From Fibrobacter sp. UWB4 (GTDB taxonomy: Bacteria; Fibrobacterota; Fibrobacteria; Fibrobacterales; Fibrobacteraceae), in NCBI RefSeq assembly GCF_002210345.1, contig NZ_MWQI01000011.1, forward strand, positions 1 through 64,000: a stretch of DNA of 64,000 nucleotides, given 5' to 3'. Below the pieces are notes generated by a model. That model saw only the letters and a list, made by a program, of their open reading frames with translations, was not told the DNA's origin and made no database searches. Positions 18,191 through 27,164 of the stretch are shown piece by piece. How positions within the stretch are numbered: the stretch's first letter is position 1; every line of letters begins with the position of its first letter. Made by a program: the position numbers and the translations under genes.

Positions 18191-19450
18191 ATGTCCGCTG
18201 AAATCAAAGAAACAAGCGCCACCGTGCGCACCCTTGAAATTTCGATCCCGCAGGGTGATCTCAAGGCACCGTTCGAAAAGAAGCTTTCCCAGTACAAGAA
18301 GCAGGTCGCCTTGAAGGGCTTCCGCCAGGGTCAAGTTCCGAAGTCCATGATCCTGAAGCAGTTTGGACCCTCCATCCGTCACGAAGCGGTTGATGAAGTC
18401 GTGAACACGATTGTTCAGGATTCTCTTAAGAAGGCTAACATCATTCCGGTTGGCAAGATGGTTGTGAAGGAATTCAACGATGACGAAAAGAACGACATCA
18501 CACTGAAGGTCGAAGTCGAAGTTGATCCGGAAATCGATATCAAGGGCTACGCTGACACGGGCATCACCGTTCCGGCTACCGCCGTCCACGAAGAAGAAGT
18601 TCAGGCCGAATTCGACCGCCTCATGCAGATGTGGAGCAAGGACGAACACGTTGACCGCGAAGCCAAGAAGGGCGACGTTGTCGTTGGCGACTATATCGAA
18701 GTTGTTATTGATGGTGAAAAGCAGGAACTCCCGGAAAACAAGGAATTCCGCTCCCTCCTCGGCGAATCCGCAAGTCCTGGATTCGATGAAGGCCTCATGG
18801 GTTCTAAGGCCGGCGACAAGAAGGAAATCAACTTCAAGTATCCGGATGACCACAAGGACGAACGCTACCGCGGCAAGACCGCTCAGTTCAACGTCGAAAT
18901 CAAGGACGTTCGCGAAATCGTTCCGCCGACTTTGGACGAAGAATTCTGCAAGCAGATTGGCGTGAAGGACGAAGCTGACTTGAGAAACAACCTCGCCGAA
19001 AGCCTCGCTGCTCAGAAGAAGGACGCTGCCAAGAACAAGTCCATCAACGAAGCTATCGACAAGCTCATCGAAGCTAACCCGTTCGAAGTGCCGAAGGCTC
19101 GTATCTACGACCTCATCAAGTGGACCTTGAACCGCAATGCCCAGAGCGAAAAGGACGTTGTCGAACCGACCGAAGAACAGATAAACGAACTCTCCGGCGA
19201 AGCAACCCGCGAAATCAAGAAGCACCGCATCCTCGAATTCGTTGCCACGAAGGAAAAGATCAAGCCGACTCAGGCTGCCGTTGATGAACGCCTCCAGCAG
19301 ATGGCTAACGCTTACCACGTGGAATTCGAAAACTTGAAGAACCACTTCCGCCAGTCTGGCCGCATCAACCAGCTGCGCGACGAACTTCGCTTCCAGATGG
19401 CTGCTGACTTCATCGTCGGTATCCGCCCGGCTGCAGAAGAAACAAAGTAA
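18191..19450 (+). CDS. tig: Trigger factor (ribosome-associated chaperone)
   Basis: 419 residues. The N-terminal ribosome-binding domain has GFRQGQVPKSMI (the GFRxGxxP motif, about residues 46-57) that docks on L23. The middle FKBP-like PPIase domain runs about 155-240 (KGDVVVGDYIEV to IKDVREI), and the rest is the helical substrate-binding arm. CGGAGTAAAT precedes the ATG. It is followed after 12 bases by clpP and then clpX, the widespread tig-clpP-clpX order. Confidence 0.97.
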   Translation: MSAEIKETSATVRTLEISIPQGDLKAPFEKKLSQYKKQVALKGFRQGQVPKSMILKQFGPSIRHEAVDEVVNTIVQDSLKKANIIPVGKMVVKEFNDDEKNDITLKVEVEVDPEIDIKGYADTGITVPATAVHEEEVQAEFDRLMQMWSKDEHVDREAKKGDVVVGDYIEVVIDGEKQELPENKEFRSLLGESASPGFDEGLMGSKAGDKKEINFKYPDDHKDERYRGKTAQFNVEIKDVREIVPPTLDEEFCKQIGVKDEADLRNNLAESLAAQKKDAAKNKSINEAIDKLIEANPFEVPKARIYDLIKWTLNRNAQSEKDVVEPTEEQINELSGEATREIKKHRILEFVATKEKIKPTQAAVDERLQQMANAYHVEFENLKNHFRQSGRINQLRDELRFQMAADFIVGIRPAAEETK

Positions 19451-19462
19451 TAAGAGGAATAA

Positions 19463-20053
19463 ATGATCATCCCTACCGTCATTGAAACTACCGGGCGCGG
19501 CGAACGCGCTTACGATATCTATTCCAGACTCCTCAAGGAACGTATCATTTTTTTGGGCACTCCGATTAACGACGAAGTGGCGAACAACGTCATGGCCCAG
19601 CTGATTTTCCTTGAATACGAGAATCCGGAAAAGGATATCACGCTGTATATCAACAGCCCGGGTGGTTACGTGTCGGCAGGGCTTGCCATTTATGATACCA
19701 TGCAGCACGTACGCCCGAATATCGCTACGATCTGCATTGGTAGTTGTGCTTCGATGGCCGCCGTGCTCCTTGCTGCAGGGACGAAGGGCAAGCGCTATGC
19801 GCTCCCGCATTCCCGCATCATGTTGCACCAGCCGTCGGGTGCTGCTACTGGACAATCTACAGATATTCAGATTACCGCCAAGGAAATTATCCGCACGAAG
19901 GATACCCTTACCGAAATTGTCGCGAAGCATACCGGAAAGCCGGTCGAAGAAGTCCGCGAGAAGACGGACCGCGACTTTTACATGAGCCCGGAAGAAGCAA
20001 AGGCCTTTGGCGTCATCGATGAAATTTTTGTGCCGCGTAAAGAGGGTATTTAA
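19463..20053 (+). CDS. clpP: ATP-dependent Clp protease proteolytic subunit
   Basis: 196 residues. The catalytic triad is complete: Ser97 in GSCASMAA, His122 in RIMLHQPSG and Asp171 in [10 protein letters not shown]. The length and [22 protein letters not shown]-terminal region match the housekeeping ClpP. It forms a tetradecamer fed by ClpX, encoded by the next gene with a one-base TAATG overlap. AGAGGAATAA gives the ribosome site. Confidence 0.98.
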   Translation: MIIPTVIETTGRGERAYDIYSRLLKERIIFLGTPINDEVANNVMAQLIFLEYENPEKDITLYINSPGGYVSAGLAIYDTMQHVRPNIATICIGSCASMAAVLLAAGTKGKRYALPHSRIMLHQPSGAATGQSTDIQITAKEIIRTKDTLTEIVAKHTGKPVEEVREKTDRDFYMSPEEAKAFGVIDEIFVPRKEGI

Positions 20054-21306
20054 TGTATCGTAGTGGCAAGAACCACCCGGCTGTAAGTTGCAGTTTTTGC
20101 GGAAAGCCGGCAGAACAAGTCGAAAAGATGATCACCGGTGCCGGTGCGTATATTTGCAGTGATTGCATACGCATGTGCAGCCGCATTCTTGAAGAAGACT
20201 TGGCTCGTACGAAACAGGAACAGGAAGCGAAGGAAATTTCTTCGAAGCCGCTCCCGCTCCCGACCGAAATCAAGGCGCACCTGGACGATTTTGTCATTGG
20301 ACAGGACCGTGCAAAGATGGCGCTCTCTGTGGCGGTTTACAACCATTATAAACGCTTGCGTTACAAGCAGACGCACAAGTCCAAGGACGATGTCGATGTC
20401 GAAAAGTCGAACTTGCTCTTGGTCGGCCCGACTGGTTCGGGTAAGACGCTCTTGGCGCAGACGATGGCCCGCTTTTTGGACGTGCCGTTCACGATCGCCG
20501 ATGCGACGGTCTTGACCGAAGCAGGTTACGTGGGCGAAGACGTCGATAGCATTATCGTGCGCTTGTTGCAGGCTGCCGATTATGATGTGGCCAAAGCTGA
20601 ACGCGGCATTATCTTTATCGATGAAATCGACAAGATTGCTCGTAAGACCGCTAACCCCTCCATCACGCGTGACGTGAGCGGTGAAGGTGTGCAGCAGGGC
20701 CTCTTGAAGCTTTTGGAAGGTACGGTTGCGTCCGTGCCTCCGAAGGGTGGCCGTAAGCATCCGGAACAGCCGCTTGTGCAGGTGAACACGAGAAACATCC
20801 TGTTCATTTGCGGTGGCGCCTTTGAAACCTTGGACAAGATTATTTCCCAGCGCGTGAACCAGGGTGGCATGGGCTTTGGTGCCGATATCCACACGGCAAG
20901 CGAAAACAGCTTGAGCGAACTCTTCAAGCAGCTCGAACCGGAAGACTTGATCAAGTTCGGCCTTATCCCGGAAATTGTCGGTCGTTTGCCGATTGCCGTT
21001 GCGCTCGAAGAACTCGACGAGACGGCTCTCCTCAACATCTTGACGAAACCGAAGAACGCTCTCGTGAAACAGTACAAGAGCTTGTTTGCAATGGACAACA
21101 TCAAGCTCGAATTCGAAGACGAAGCCCTCAAGGAAATCGTCCGCGAGACAATGACCCGCAAGACGGGTGCTCGTGGCCTCCGTTCCGTGATGGAACGTGT
21201 GCTGCAGCAGGCGATGTTCAAGATGCCTGGCTCTGGCGAAAAGAAGTTCACCGTGACCGTCGAAATGGTGAAGGAAGGCCTCAAGCATAACAAGAAAAAG
21301 TCTTAG
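20053..21306 (+). CDS. clpX: ClpX unfoldase subunit of ClpXP
   Basis: 417 residues. The N-terminal zinc-binding domain has Cys13, Cys16, Cys35 and Cys38 (CSFC...CSDC). The AAA+ module has Walker A GPTGSGKT (125-132), Walker B IIFIDEID (about 190), the pore loop GYVGEDV and the ClpP-binding loop region. The C-terminal small domain contains [14 protein letters not shown]. Coupled to clpP. An intrinsic terminator follows, separating it from lon. Confidence 0.98.
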   Translation: MYRSGKNHPAVSCSFCGKPAEQVEKMITGAGAYICSDCIRMCSRILEEDLARTKQEQEAKEISSKPLPLPTEIKAHLDDFVIGQDRAKMALSVAVYNHYKRLRYKQTHKSKDDVDVEKSNLLLVGPTGSGKTLLAQTMARFLDVPFTIADATVLTEAGYVGEDVDSIIVRLLQAADYDVAKAERGIIFIDEIDKIARKTANPSITRDVSGEGVQQGLLKLLEGTVASVPPKGGRKHPEQPLVQVNTRNILFICGGAFETLDKIISQRVNQGGMGFGADIHTASENSLSELFKQLEPEDLIKFGLIPEIVGRLPIAVALEELDETALLNILTKPKNALVKQYKSLFAMDNIKLEFEDEALKEIVRETMTRKTGARGLRSVMERVLQQAMFKMPGSGEKKFTVTVEMVKEGLKHNKKKS

Positions 21307-21329
21307 TTGCTGCTTGTGCCGCAAATTTT

Positions 21330-21362
21330 AGCAGTTGCCGAAAAACGGTGACTGCTTTTTTG
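21330..21362 (+). terminator. Intrinsic terminator after clpX
   Basis: An 11-bp hairpin: AGCAGTTGCCG and CGGTGACTGCT pair through nine Watson-Crick and two G-T pairs around AAAAA, followed by TTTTTTG. It lies 23 bases after the clpX stop. Confidence 0.88.
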
Positions 21363-21379
21363 TTCCCTCACCTTTCAAA

Positions 21380-21397
21380 ATACTATCTTTGTAGTAT
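21380..21397. promoter_or_regulatory. Inverted repeat abutting the lon start codon
   Basis: ATACTA and TAGTAT form a perfect 6-bp inverted repeat with spacer TCTTTG, ending on the base before the lon ATG. No Shine-Dalgarno is visible between it and the ATG. It could be an operator or an RNA hairpin that controls lon translation. Function is unproven. Confidence 0.4.
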
Positions 21398-23749
21398 ATG
21401 GCTTTTGACTTTAATAAAACGTACCCGTTGCTCCCTCTGAGGGACGCTGTTGTATTTCCGCTGACGACTAGACGCATTTTGGTGGGCCGCGAGATGTCGC
21501 TCCGCGCCCTGGAATTTGCCGAGAATCATAACAACGAAATTATCCTGGTTGCACAGAAGAACGTGGAACAGGAAACGCTCGACAACCCGATGCTCGACCT
21601 TTACTCGGTGGGCGTGGTTGCCCGCGTGGCGAATGTGACGCCGTTCCCGAATGGCTGCGTGAAGGTCGTGCTGGAAGGCGATTCCATAGTGGTTCTTCGT
21701 TCGATTGCCTTGCGTGACGGATTTTTGCAGGTGATGGTTTCGCCGAGGGAACATTTTATCAAGGCCGAAGACAAGAGCGAAAAGTTTGAAGACGTGCTGA
21801 ACATGTTCCGCGAATATGCCATGCACAGGAACATTGCTGATGGCATGGTCGAAGCGCTCTTTACGATGGATAGCCACATCAACGCGTTTTACGGGATGAT
21901 CCCGTTCCTCTCGATTTCGCTTTCCGAGAAGCAGGCGCTTTTGGAACTCGAAACGATTGATGCTCTTGCGGAACGTTTGATCAGCCTGATGCAGGTTGCG
22001 CAGGAAAACGAGAACGTGATGATTCGCGTTCAGCAGAATGTACGCCAGAAGATGGCCCAGCAGCAGAAGGAATGGTTTATCTCGGAGCAGATTCGCCAGT
22101 TGCAGGATGAGCTGGATGGCGAAAATGGCGGTGCATCAGAACCGGACCAGTTGCTCAAGAAAATCAAGGCCAAGAAGTTTAGCCAGGCGATTGAAGAAAA
22201 GCTCGAAGAAGAAATCGGGCGCATGCGCATGATGCAGCCGACTTCCCCGGAATACGCGGTGAGCCGCAATTACGTGGACTGGTTCCTCTCGCTCCCGTAT
22301 GGCGTTTACACTGATACCGTTTTGAACATGAAGAAGGTGAAGGCGGAACTCGATTCCAAGCACTTTGGCCTCGACAAGGTCAAGGAACGCATCATGGAAT
22401 ACGTGGCCGTGCTGAAGCTTACCGGTACGGAACGTCGTGCTCCGATCCTTTGCCTTGTGGGTCCTCCGGGCGTTGGCAAGACGACTCTCGTGGAATCGAT
22501 TGCAACAGCGATGCAACGTAACTTTGTCCGCATTACGCTTGGTGGCGTACGTGACGAAGCTGAAATCCGTGGTCACCGCCGCACTTACATTGGTGCGATG
22601 CCTGGCCGATTCATTCACGCTTTGCGCCGTGCAAAGTGCATGAACCCGGTGATTTTGCTTGATGAAATCGACAAGATGGCAAGCGATTTTAGAGGCGACC
22701 CTGCAAGCGCCATGCTTGAAGTTTTGGACCCGGAACAGAATCACGACTTTACTGACCACTTCATGGAAGTGGGTCTCGACCTCTCCCGTGTGCTCTTTAT
22801 TGCGACGGCAAACAGCGAAGGCGAAATCCCGGAAGCTCTGCGCGACCGTATGGAAGTGGTGCGTCTGCCGGGCTACTATCCGCATGAGAAGTTGCAGATT
22901 GCGGGCAAGTACTTGCTCCCGCGCATTTGTGAACGCACGGGCGTGAAGCTTGGCGAACAGGTGAGCTTTAGCGACGAGATGATTAACGCTGTGATGCGCG
23001 GCTGGACTCGCGAAGCGGGCGTTCGTGAACTCGAACGCGTGCTTGAAAGTGCTGTGCGCCATCGTGCAAAAGACATTGTGATGGGCAAGAAGATCAAGCC
23101 GGAAGTGACGGCGAAGGTGCTTCAGGATTACCTCGGTGCTCCGAGATTCTTGGACAACCAGCTGCCGGAACCGGGCCGCCCGGGTGTTGTGACGGGCCTT
23201 GCCTGGACAAGTGTCGGTGGCGAAATTTTGCCTATTGAATGCATGCTCTTGAGCGGCAAGGGCCAGCTGATTTTGACGGGTAAGCTTGGCGACGTGATGA
23301 AGGAATCGGCGCAGATTGCCGTTTCGCTTGTTCGTGAACGCTTGCAGCGCTTTGGCATTGACCCCGCGATTGTGCGTAAGACGGATATCCATATTCACGT
23401 GCCGGAAGGTGCCGTGCCGAAGGATGGACCTTCTGCAGGTATCGCGCTGACGCTCTGCCTCTTGAGTGCATTTACGAAGCAGCCGATTTCACCGGATATC
23501 GCGTTTACGGGTGAAGTGAGCCTTACGGGCGCCTGCCTCCCGATTGGCGGCTTGAACGAAAAGGCGCTTGCAGCACTTGCTGCTGGTGTGAAGACGCTCC
23601 ACTTGCCGGAAGGCAACAAGAAGGACGTGGCTGAACTCCCGGAACCGGCAAAGAAGGGCCTCAAGATTTACCCGCACAAGCACATTGATGAAATCGTGAA
23701 GATTTTGTTCAAAATGCCGAAGGCGGCGAAAACCGCGAAGAAAGCGTAA
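21398..23749 (+). CDS. lon: ATP-dependent protease Lon (LonA type)
   Basis: 783 residues. The N-terminal substrate domain opens with YPLLPLRDAVVFP. The AAA+ module has Walker A GPPGVGKT (about 355-362) and Walker B ILLDEIDKM. The protease domain carries the Ser-Lys dyad, Ser679 in KDGPSAG and Lys722 in GGLNEKALAALAAG. Length is normal for LonA. It degrades misfolded and regulatory proteins. It has its own transcription unit, with a terminator on each side, and no obvious Shine-Dalgarno before the ATG. Confidence 0.98.
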   Translation: MAFDFNKTYPLLPLRDAVVFPLTTRRILVGREMSLRALEFAENHNNEIILVAQKNVEQETLDNPMLDLYSVGVVARVANVTPFPNGCVKVVLEGDSIVVLRSIALRDGFLQVMVSPREHFIKAEDKSEKFEDVLNMFREYAMHRNIADGMVEALFTMDSHINAFYGMIPFLSISLSEKQALLELETIDALAERLISLMQVAQENENVMIRVQQNVRQKMAQQQKEWFISEQIRQLQDELDGENGGASEPDQLLKKIKAKKFSQAIEEKLEEEIGRMRMMQPTSPEYAVSRNYVDWFLSLPYGVYTDTVLNMKKVKAELDSKHFGLDKVKERIMEYVAVLKLTGTERRAPILCLVGPPGVGKTTLVESIATAMQRNFVRITLGGVRDEAEIRGHRRTYIGAMPGRFIHALRRAKCMNPVILLDEIDKMASDFRGDPASAMLEVLDPEQNHDFTDHFMEVGLDLSRVLFIATANSEGEIPEALRDRMEVVRLPGYYPHEKLQIAGKYLLPRICERTGVKLGEQVSFSDEMINAVMRGWTREAGVRELERVLESAVRHRAKDIVMGKKIKPEVTAKVLQDYLGAPRFLDNQLPEPGRPGVVTGLAWTSVGGEILPIECMLLSGKGQLILTGKLGDVMKESAQIAVSLVRERLQRFGIDPAIVRKTDIHIHVPEGAVPKDGPSAGIALTLCLLSAFTKQPISPDIAFTGEVSLTGACLPIGGLNEKALAALAAGVKTLHLPEGNKKDVAELPEPAKKGLKIYPHKHIDEIVKILFKMPKAAKTAKKA

Positions 23750-23757
23750 TTAAAAGT

Positions 23758-23787
23758 GCCCGCCACAGTGATGTGCGCGGGCCTTTT
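23758..23787 (+). terminator. Intrinsic terminator after lon
   Basis: GCCCGC and GCGGGC pair around a 13-base loop, followed by CTTTTTGC. It starts 9 bases after the lon stop and separates lon from the convergent PIN-domain pair. Confidence 0.85.
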
Positions 23788-23789
23788 TG

Positions 23790-24020
23790 CTATTTCCCTT
23801 TTTCTTTGGCGTAGGCAGAAGCCTTGTCAACAAAGGTTTGCAGATCCATTTTGTCGAAATGTTCACGTTGCCATTTGGTATAGTCAAATCGTTCTCTTTG
23901 GACCGCTGCTATAAAATACTCAGTGTCAACGACCCCAAGTTCACGGATGAGGCATTCCATTCCTCTGGAAAGCAATTCGATTGTTGCTGGTGGAGTGATT
24001 TCAGTTATCATTTTCAGCAC
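23790..24020 (-). CDS. Small protein paired with a PIN-domain gene (putative TA partner)
   Basis: 76 residues, MLKMITEITPPATIELLSRGMECLIREL..., with no known motif that I recognise. It overlaps the end of the PIN gene by 20 bases on the same strand, so the two are co-transcribed. Position and size suggest the partner of a toxin-antitoxin pair, but here it follows the toxin-like gene instead of preceding it, and no DNA-binding motif is seen. It ends opposite the lon terminator. Confidence 0.65.
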   Translation of the reverse strand: MLKMITEITPPATIELLSRGMECLIRELGVVDTEYFIAAVQRERFDYTKWQREHFDKMDLQTFVDKASAYAKEKGK

Positions 24021-24456
24021 CTCCGCTTATTAGATTAAGGAACTCTATGGGGTTGATCAATTTTATTGAATTACTTTTATATTTAAGCATCCGCTTGTCC
24101 GTACTTAAAAGATAATCACAATTCATTAATTCTGCACAGGCAATGTGACAAGCGTCTTTCATTTTTACCCCTGTTGTCATGATTTTCTTGGCATTTATGG
24201 CGATTACATCTGATTTGTCGCTTCCTACATAATCGAAAACATTATCATTCAAAAATTTTGTTATAGCAGATTTTCTGTCTGTGTACGGATTACAAGAATT
24301 TTCGTAATCAAGAATAAATGATGAAGCCAATTGCAATTTTTGTGCTTTTGCAAGAGATTGTATTTGCATTTTAGCTTGTGCTTCAATGGAAATGGTCAAA
24401 TGGCTTTGGTCGTCATAAGGCCGGTTGTAGCAGCAGTTGTCTAGATATATTTTCAT
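24001..24456 (-). CDS. PIN-domain protein, VapC-like
   Basis: 151 residues. MKIYLDNCCYNRP carries the first acidic residue (Asp6); Glu near residue 52 (LDYEN), Asp in MKDACHIACAE and Asp in LLSTDKRML supply the rest of the PIN-domain metal site. PIN proteins of this type are usually ribonuclease toxins. AAAGGAT precedes the ATG and a TATAAT box lies at 24466-24471 on the - strand. Its cognate antitoxin would be the overlapping downstream gene. Function as a toxin is inferred from the family. Confidence 0.75.
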   Translation of the reverse strand: MKIYLDNCCYNRPYDDQSHLTISIEAQAKMQIQSLAKAQKLQLASSFILDYENSCNPYTDRKSAITKFLNDNVFDYVGSDKSDVIAINAKKIMTTGVKMKDACHIACAELMNCDYLLSTDKRMLKYKSNSIKLINPIEFLNLISGGAENDN

Positions 24457-24513
24457 ATCCTTTAGATTATATAGTTGATTAAATTGAATCGGAGTGTCGA
24501 TTCATCTAGCAAA

Positions 24514-24565
24514 CGATATAGCAAAGGATTTAGGAAAAGATATAAGAAAGGATATAGCAAAATCC
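24514..24565. repeat. Short degenerate repeats of GGATATAGCAAA type
   Basis: Within about 50 bases the unit (A)GGATATAGC/AGGATTTAGG/AGATATAAG recurs about four times with changes. It lies in the 281-base gap between the PIN gene and the PLP-binding protein gene. The rest of that gap is AT-rich with no ORF I can support. Confidence 0.4.
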
Positions 24566-24689
24566 AGTATGTTGATACTGGTACTTTGTAATTTATAAAA
24601 TCTTTTTGAGAAGAGTAGTATATTAACTGGCGAATAAATTTTTTAATATTAGGCCGAAAAGGATTTATTATCTTTTAACTGAAAAACAT

Positions 24690-24731
24690 AATCACTAATC
24701 ACTGTCTACTTCCAACTTCCTACTGTCTACT
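24690..24731. repeat. CTGTCTAC / ATCACTA word tract before the PLP-binding gene
   Basis: ATCACTAATCACT is followed by two copies of ACTGTCTACT separated by TCCAACTTCCT. The tract ends just 6 bases before the ATG at 24738, where a ribosome site would be expected. A related tract (ACTGTCTACTTCCTACC) precedes the phosphohexomutase gene at 29146. Confidence 0.55.
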
Positions 24732-24737
24732 AAAATT

Positions 24738-25529
24738 ATGGAATTCACACTTGATGAAATGCGCGAGCACCTTGCAGCTCTCGAAGCAAGGATTGGCGAG
24801 GCTTGCAAGATTGCGGGCCGCAGCCGTGAATCGGTTAAGCTTGTGTGGGTGAGCAAGTTCCACCCGGCAGAAGCTGTGGAAAATGCGATTGCTTTAGGTG
24901 CGACGGACTTTGGCGAGAACCGTGTACAAGAAGCGGAACTCAAGTTCTCTGAACCGCGTACGGCAAAGGACGGAAGCCGTGTACGTTGCCATGTGATTGG
25001 CCCTGTGCAAAGTAACAAGCTCAAGAAGGCGGCGCTTGTGGCCGACTGCATCCATTCCATTGCAAGCATTGAAGCGGTGGAAAAGCTTGAAAAGGTCTGT
25101 GCGGCAGCTGCAAATGGTCAGGGAAAAATTCTCGACATTTTATTCCAGGTGAACGCGGGCGAAGAAGAAACGAAGAGCGGCTTGGACGTTCACGAGGCCG
25201 AAGCTTTCTTGAACGATCTTGCGGCAAAAGCGGGTGCCGCAGTGGATGGCAAGAGCGAAAACTTCCCGCATTTGCGTTTCCGCGGCCTCATGACGATAGG
25301 CAAGAATACGGGTGTTCCTGAAGACAGTCGCGAATGCTTTGCGTTCTTGCGTGGATTGCGCGACAAGTTCCTTGCGAAAGGTGGCGCCTTTGCAAAGTTC
25401 GATCAGCTTTCGATGGGCATGACGCTTGATTTGGAAGTCGCCATCGAAGAAGGCTCTACGATGATTCGCGTGGGGACGGCGCTCTTTGGCGAACGCGATT
25501 ACAGCAAGCCGGTGAACGATCCTGTATAA
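24738..25529 (+). CDS. PLP homeostasis protein, YggS/PLPBP family
   Basis: 263 residues. KLVWVSKFHPAEAVENAI contains the Lys that binds pyridoxal phosphate (about residue 41), DFGENRVQEAE follows, and LSMGMTLDLEVAIEEGSTMIRVGTALFG is the C-terminal family signature. The single-domain alanine-racemase-like barrel buffers PLP and affects amino-acid metabolism. It is slightly longer than E. coli YggS. No normal Shine-Dalgarno is visible because the repeat tract abuts the start. Confidence 0.93.
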   Translation: MEFTLDEMREHLAALEARIGEACKIAGRSRESVKLVWVSKFHPAEAVENAIALGATDFGENRVQEAELKFSEPRTAKDGSRVRCHVIGPVQSNKLKKAALVADCIHSIASIEAVEKLEKVCAAAANGQGKILDILFQVNAGEEETKSGLDVHEAEAFLNDLAAKAGAAVDGKSENFPHLRFRGLMTIGKNTGVPEDSRECFAFLRGLRDKFLAKGGAFAKFDQLSMGMTLDLEVAIEEGSTMIRVGTALFGERDYSKPVNDPV

Positions 25530-25540
25530 TCTACGCTGTC

Positions 25541-25562
25541 ATGCCCGCCGCTGTGCGGGCAT
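25541..25562. repeat. Palindromic intergenic hairpin (ATGCCCGC type)
   Basis: ATGCCCGC and GCGGGCAT pair perfectly around CGCTGT just after the PLP-binding gene. It may end that transcript, though the U tract is short. It is a neighbour of the ATTCCCGC element at 25587. Confidence 0.55.
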
Positions 25563-25586
25563 CACCGTTTTGTTGTTGAAAGGGAG

Positions 25587-25606
25587 ATTCCCGCTTTCGC
25601 GGGAAT
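25587..25606. repeat. REP-like palindrome ATTCCCGC...GCGGGAAT, copy 1
   Basis: A perfect 8-bp inverted repeat around TTTC, followed by GACA. The same arms and the same GACA flank recur at 27165-27186 with a different loop. This behaves as a dispersed intergenic palindrome family. Confidence 0.6.
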
Positions 25607-25622
25607 GACAGAGTGTACTAAT

Positions 25623-25706
25623 TTATACTTCAATTTCCATGCCGGTGTGCATTTGTTCGACTTTGTCGCCGAGCACATCGTGCAAAATCTCGTAGGCCCC
25701 GCAAGG
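25623..25706 (-). pseudogene. Relic of the MBL-fold hydrolase 3' end
   Basis: On the - strand this reads the last about 24 codons of the hydrolase at 26320 (AYEILHDVLGDKVEQM... to a stop), with only three nucleotide differences over about 75 bases and one residue change (Asp for Asn). The homology stops abruptly at about 25697, at a GC-rich hairpin. It is the tail of a second copy whose body has been lost. The gene at 25718-26209 now lies between relic and parent. Confidence 0.8.
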
Positions 25707-25717
25707 GGCTTTTCTTT
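25695..25717 (+). terminator. Hairpin with T tract, + strand
   Basis: GCCCC and GGGGC pair around GCAA, followed by TTTTCTTTTT. The T tract is on the + strand, so it may end transcripts from the PLP-binding gene about 165 bases upstream. It sits exactly at the breakpoint of the MBL relic. Confidence 0.45.
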
Positions 25718-26209
25718 TTAGAAATTGAAAGCGAGGGCGATGCCGCCTTGCTCGGTTGGGACGATTCCCATGCTGAATGAGCCGTTGCCTAAGATGTCAC
25801 CCTTGTAATTGTTGTAAATCTCCACCGCTTTATCTTTTTTAGAGTTGCCGATGCGTTCGACGATTAATGCGGCAACGATGATTACTCCACCAGCAAGTAT
25901 TTTCATTTTATAGCTGTTGGGTGCTTGATAGCCGGAACCTTCTGCAATTCCATAGCCTAATAGGAATCCACCACCGAATGCCACTCCCCACGAAATATAT
26001 CTCATCGTATTTCCTGTGTTCCATTTGCTGATGGCTTCTGGAACATTGGCAAGTTCTCTTTCGAAAATATCGCTATTGACTTCTTGACCGTCAATGGTAT
26101 AATCGGTTGTAAAAAAGCCTCTATCCATGGTTAGCGTGTGTTTTGGGGCCTGTGCAAAGGAAAGAGTGGCGGTGCAGAGGACTAATAAAACTGCGAAAAG
26201 ATTTTTCAT
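25718..26209 (-). CDS. Exported/membrane hypothetical protein
   Basis: 163 residues, family not recognised. A clear signal peptide (MKNLFAVLLVLCTATLSFAQ) is followed by an exported stretch and two hydrophobic segments near residues 70-87 (ISWGVAFGGGFLLGYGIA) and 102-116 (MKILAGGVIIVAALIV), so it may be anchored in a membrane. It stands as a single gene between the MBL relic and the intact MBL gene, where it may have been inserted. Confidence 0.7.
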   Translation of the reverse strand: MKNLFAVLLVLCTATLSFAQAPKHTLTMDRGFFTTDYTIDGQEVNSDIFERELANVPEAISKWNTGNTMRYISWGVAFGGGFLLGYGIAEGSGYQAPNSYKMKILAGGVIIVAALIVERIGNSKKDKAVEIYNNYKGDILGNGSFSMGIVPTEQGGIALAFNF

Positions 26210-26319
26210 TTATAATACCTTGTTGAAAGACAATCTATATTAAATGATAAATTAGAATAAATAAAAGAATGAATTAGCCTTTTCCTGGAATAATCAATCT
26301 GTTTTCGCAGTTTCCGAGA

Positions 26320-27153
26320 CTATACTTCAATTTCCATGCCGGTGTGCATTTGTTCGACTTTGTCGCCGAGAACGTTGTGCAAAATCTCGTAGGCGCGCCC
26401 TCCGGTGCAATGCCCTGTGTAGATTTTTTGAACGTTCAATTCGCGGAGGCGTTCCGCGAATGCTTTCACGCGATCATCGGGCGTGCGGAAAAGGTGGAAG
26501 CCGCCAAGAATGGCGTAAATCTGTTTGCCGGGGAATGTCGCTTCGATTTCTTTAATGATGTTGTCTGCGCCGCCGTGGCTACAGCTGTTCATGATGAAGA
26601 GTCCCTTGGGCGTATCGAAGACTAGACTTTGTTCGTGGTCGAAACTGTCGGGGCGGTACTTGCCGTTTTCCTTGACGCTCATGTGGGCGCGCTTGCCAAT
26701 TTCGTCGAGATTCGGAGTCTTGTGACCGACGAGGGTGACTCCCGGGAAAATCTCGCAGTCGCCGTTGACGAATACGATGCGGTTGGCGTTCTTTTTGAGC
26801 GTTCCTTTGCGGATGCCGATGTATTCTTGATACGTGAAAAACTTTAAGAATTTGTGCGTGTGGTAGCAGTTTTCGCGGGCGGCGTTACGCAAGTAGAATT
26901 TGGCGTGGTTATTCTTGTTGAAGAATTCCTGCATGCCGTCGGCGTGGTCGTAATGCGCATGGCTCAAGACGCCTGCATCGATTTTTGAAATGTCGATGCT
27001 CATGAGTGCGGCATTCTTGGCGAACTGCGCAGAAGCTCCCGTGTCGAGCAAAATGCGCTTGCCGTTGAATTCGGTGTAGACGCAAAGTCCCCATTCACCC
27101 TTTAATTGCTTTTCGGAACCGCTGATGTTGTCAATGAGAATTTTGATGATCAT
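26320..27153 (-). CDS. MBL-fold metallo-hydrolase (COG1237-like)
   Basis: 277 residues. The metal motif HxHxDH is present as SHAHYDHADG (about residues 65-74), with further ligands likely in MNSCSHGGADN and YTGHCTGG. The sequence pattern, including GHKTPN and FDHEQSLVF, resembles the group annotated as 7,8-dihydropterin-6-methyl-4-(beta-D-ribofuranosyl)aminobenzene-5'-phosphate synthase-like; the substrate here is unknown. A relic of its 3' end lies at 25623-25706. Confidence 0.85.
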   Translation of the reverse strand: MIIKILIDNISGSEKQLKGEWGLCVYTEFNGKRILLDTGASAQFAKNAALMSIDISKIDAGVLSHAHYDHADGMQEFFNKNNHAKFYLRNAARENCYHTHKFLKFFTYQEYIGIRKGTLKKNANRIVFVNGDCEIFPGVTLVGHKTPNLDEIGKRAHMSVKENGKYRPDSFDHEQSLVFDTPKGLFIMNSCSHGGADNIIKEIEATFPGKQIYAILGGFHLFRTPDDRVKAFAERLRELNVQKIYTGHCTGGRAYEILHNVLGDKVEQMHTGMEIEV

Positions 27154-27164
27154 GGGATAAGGGG

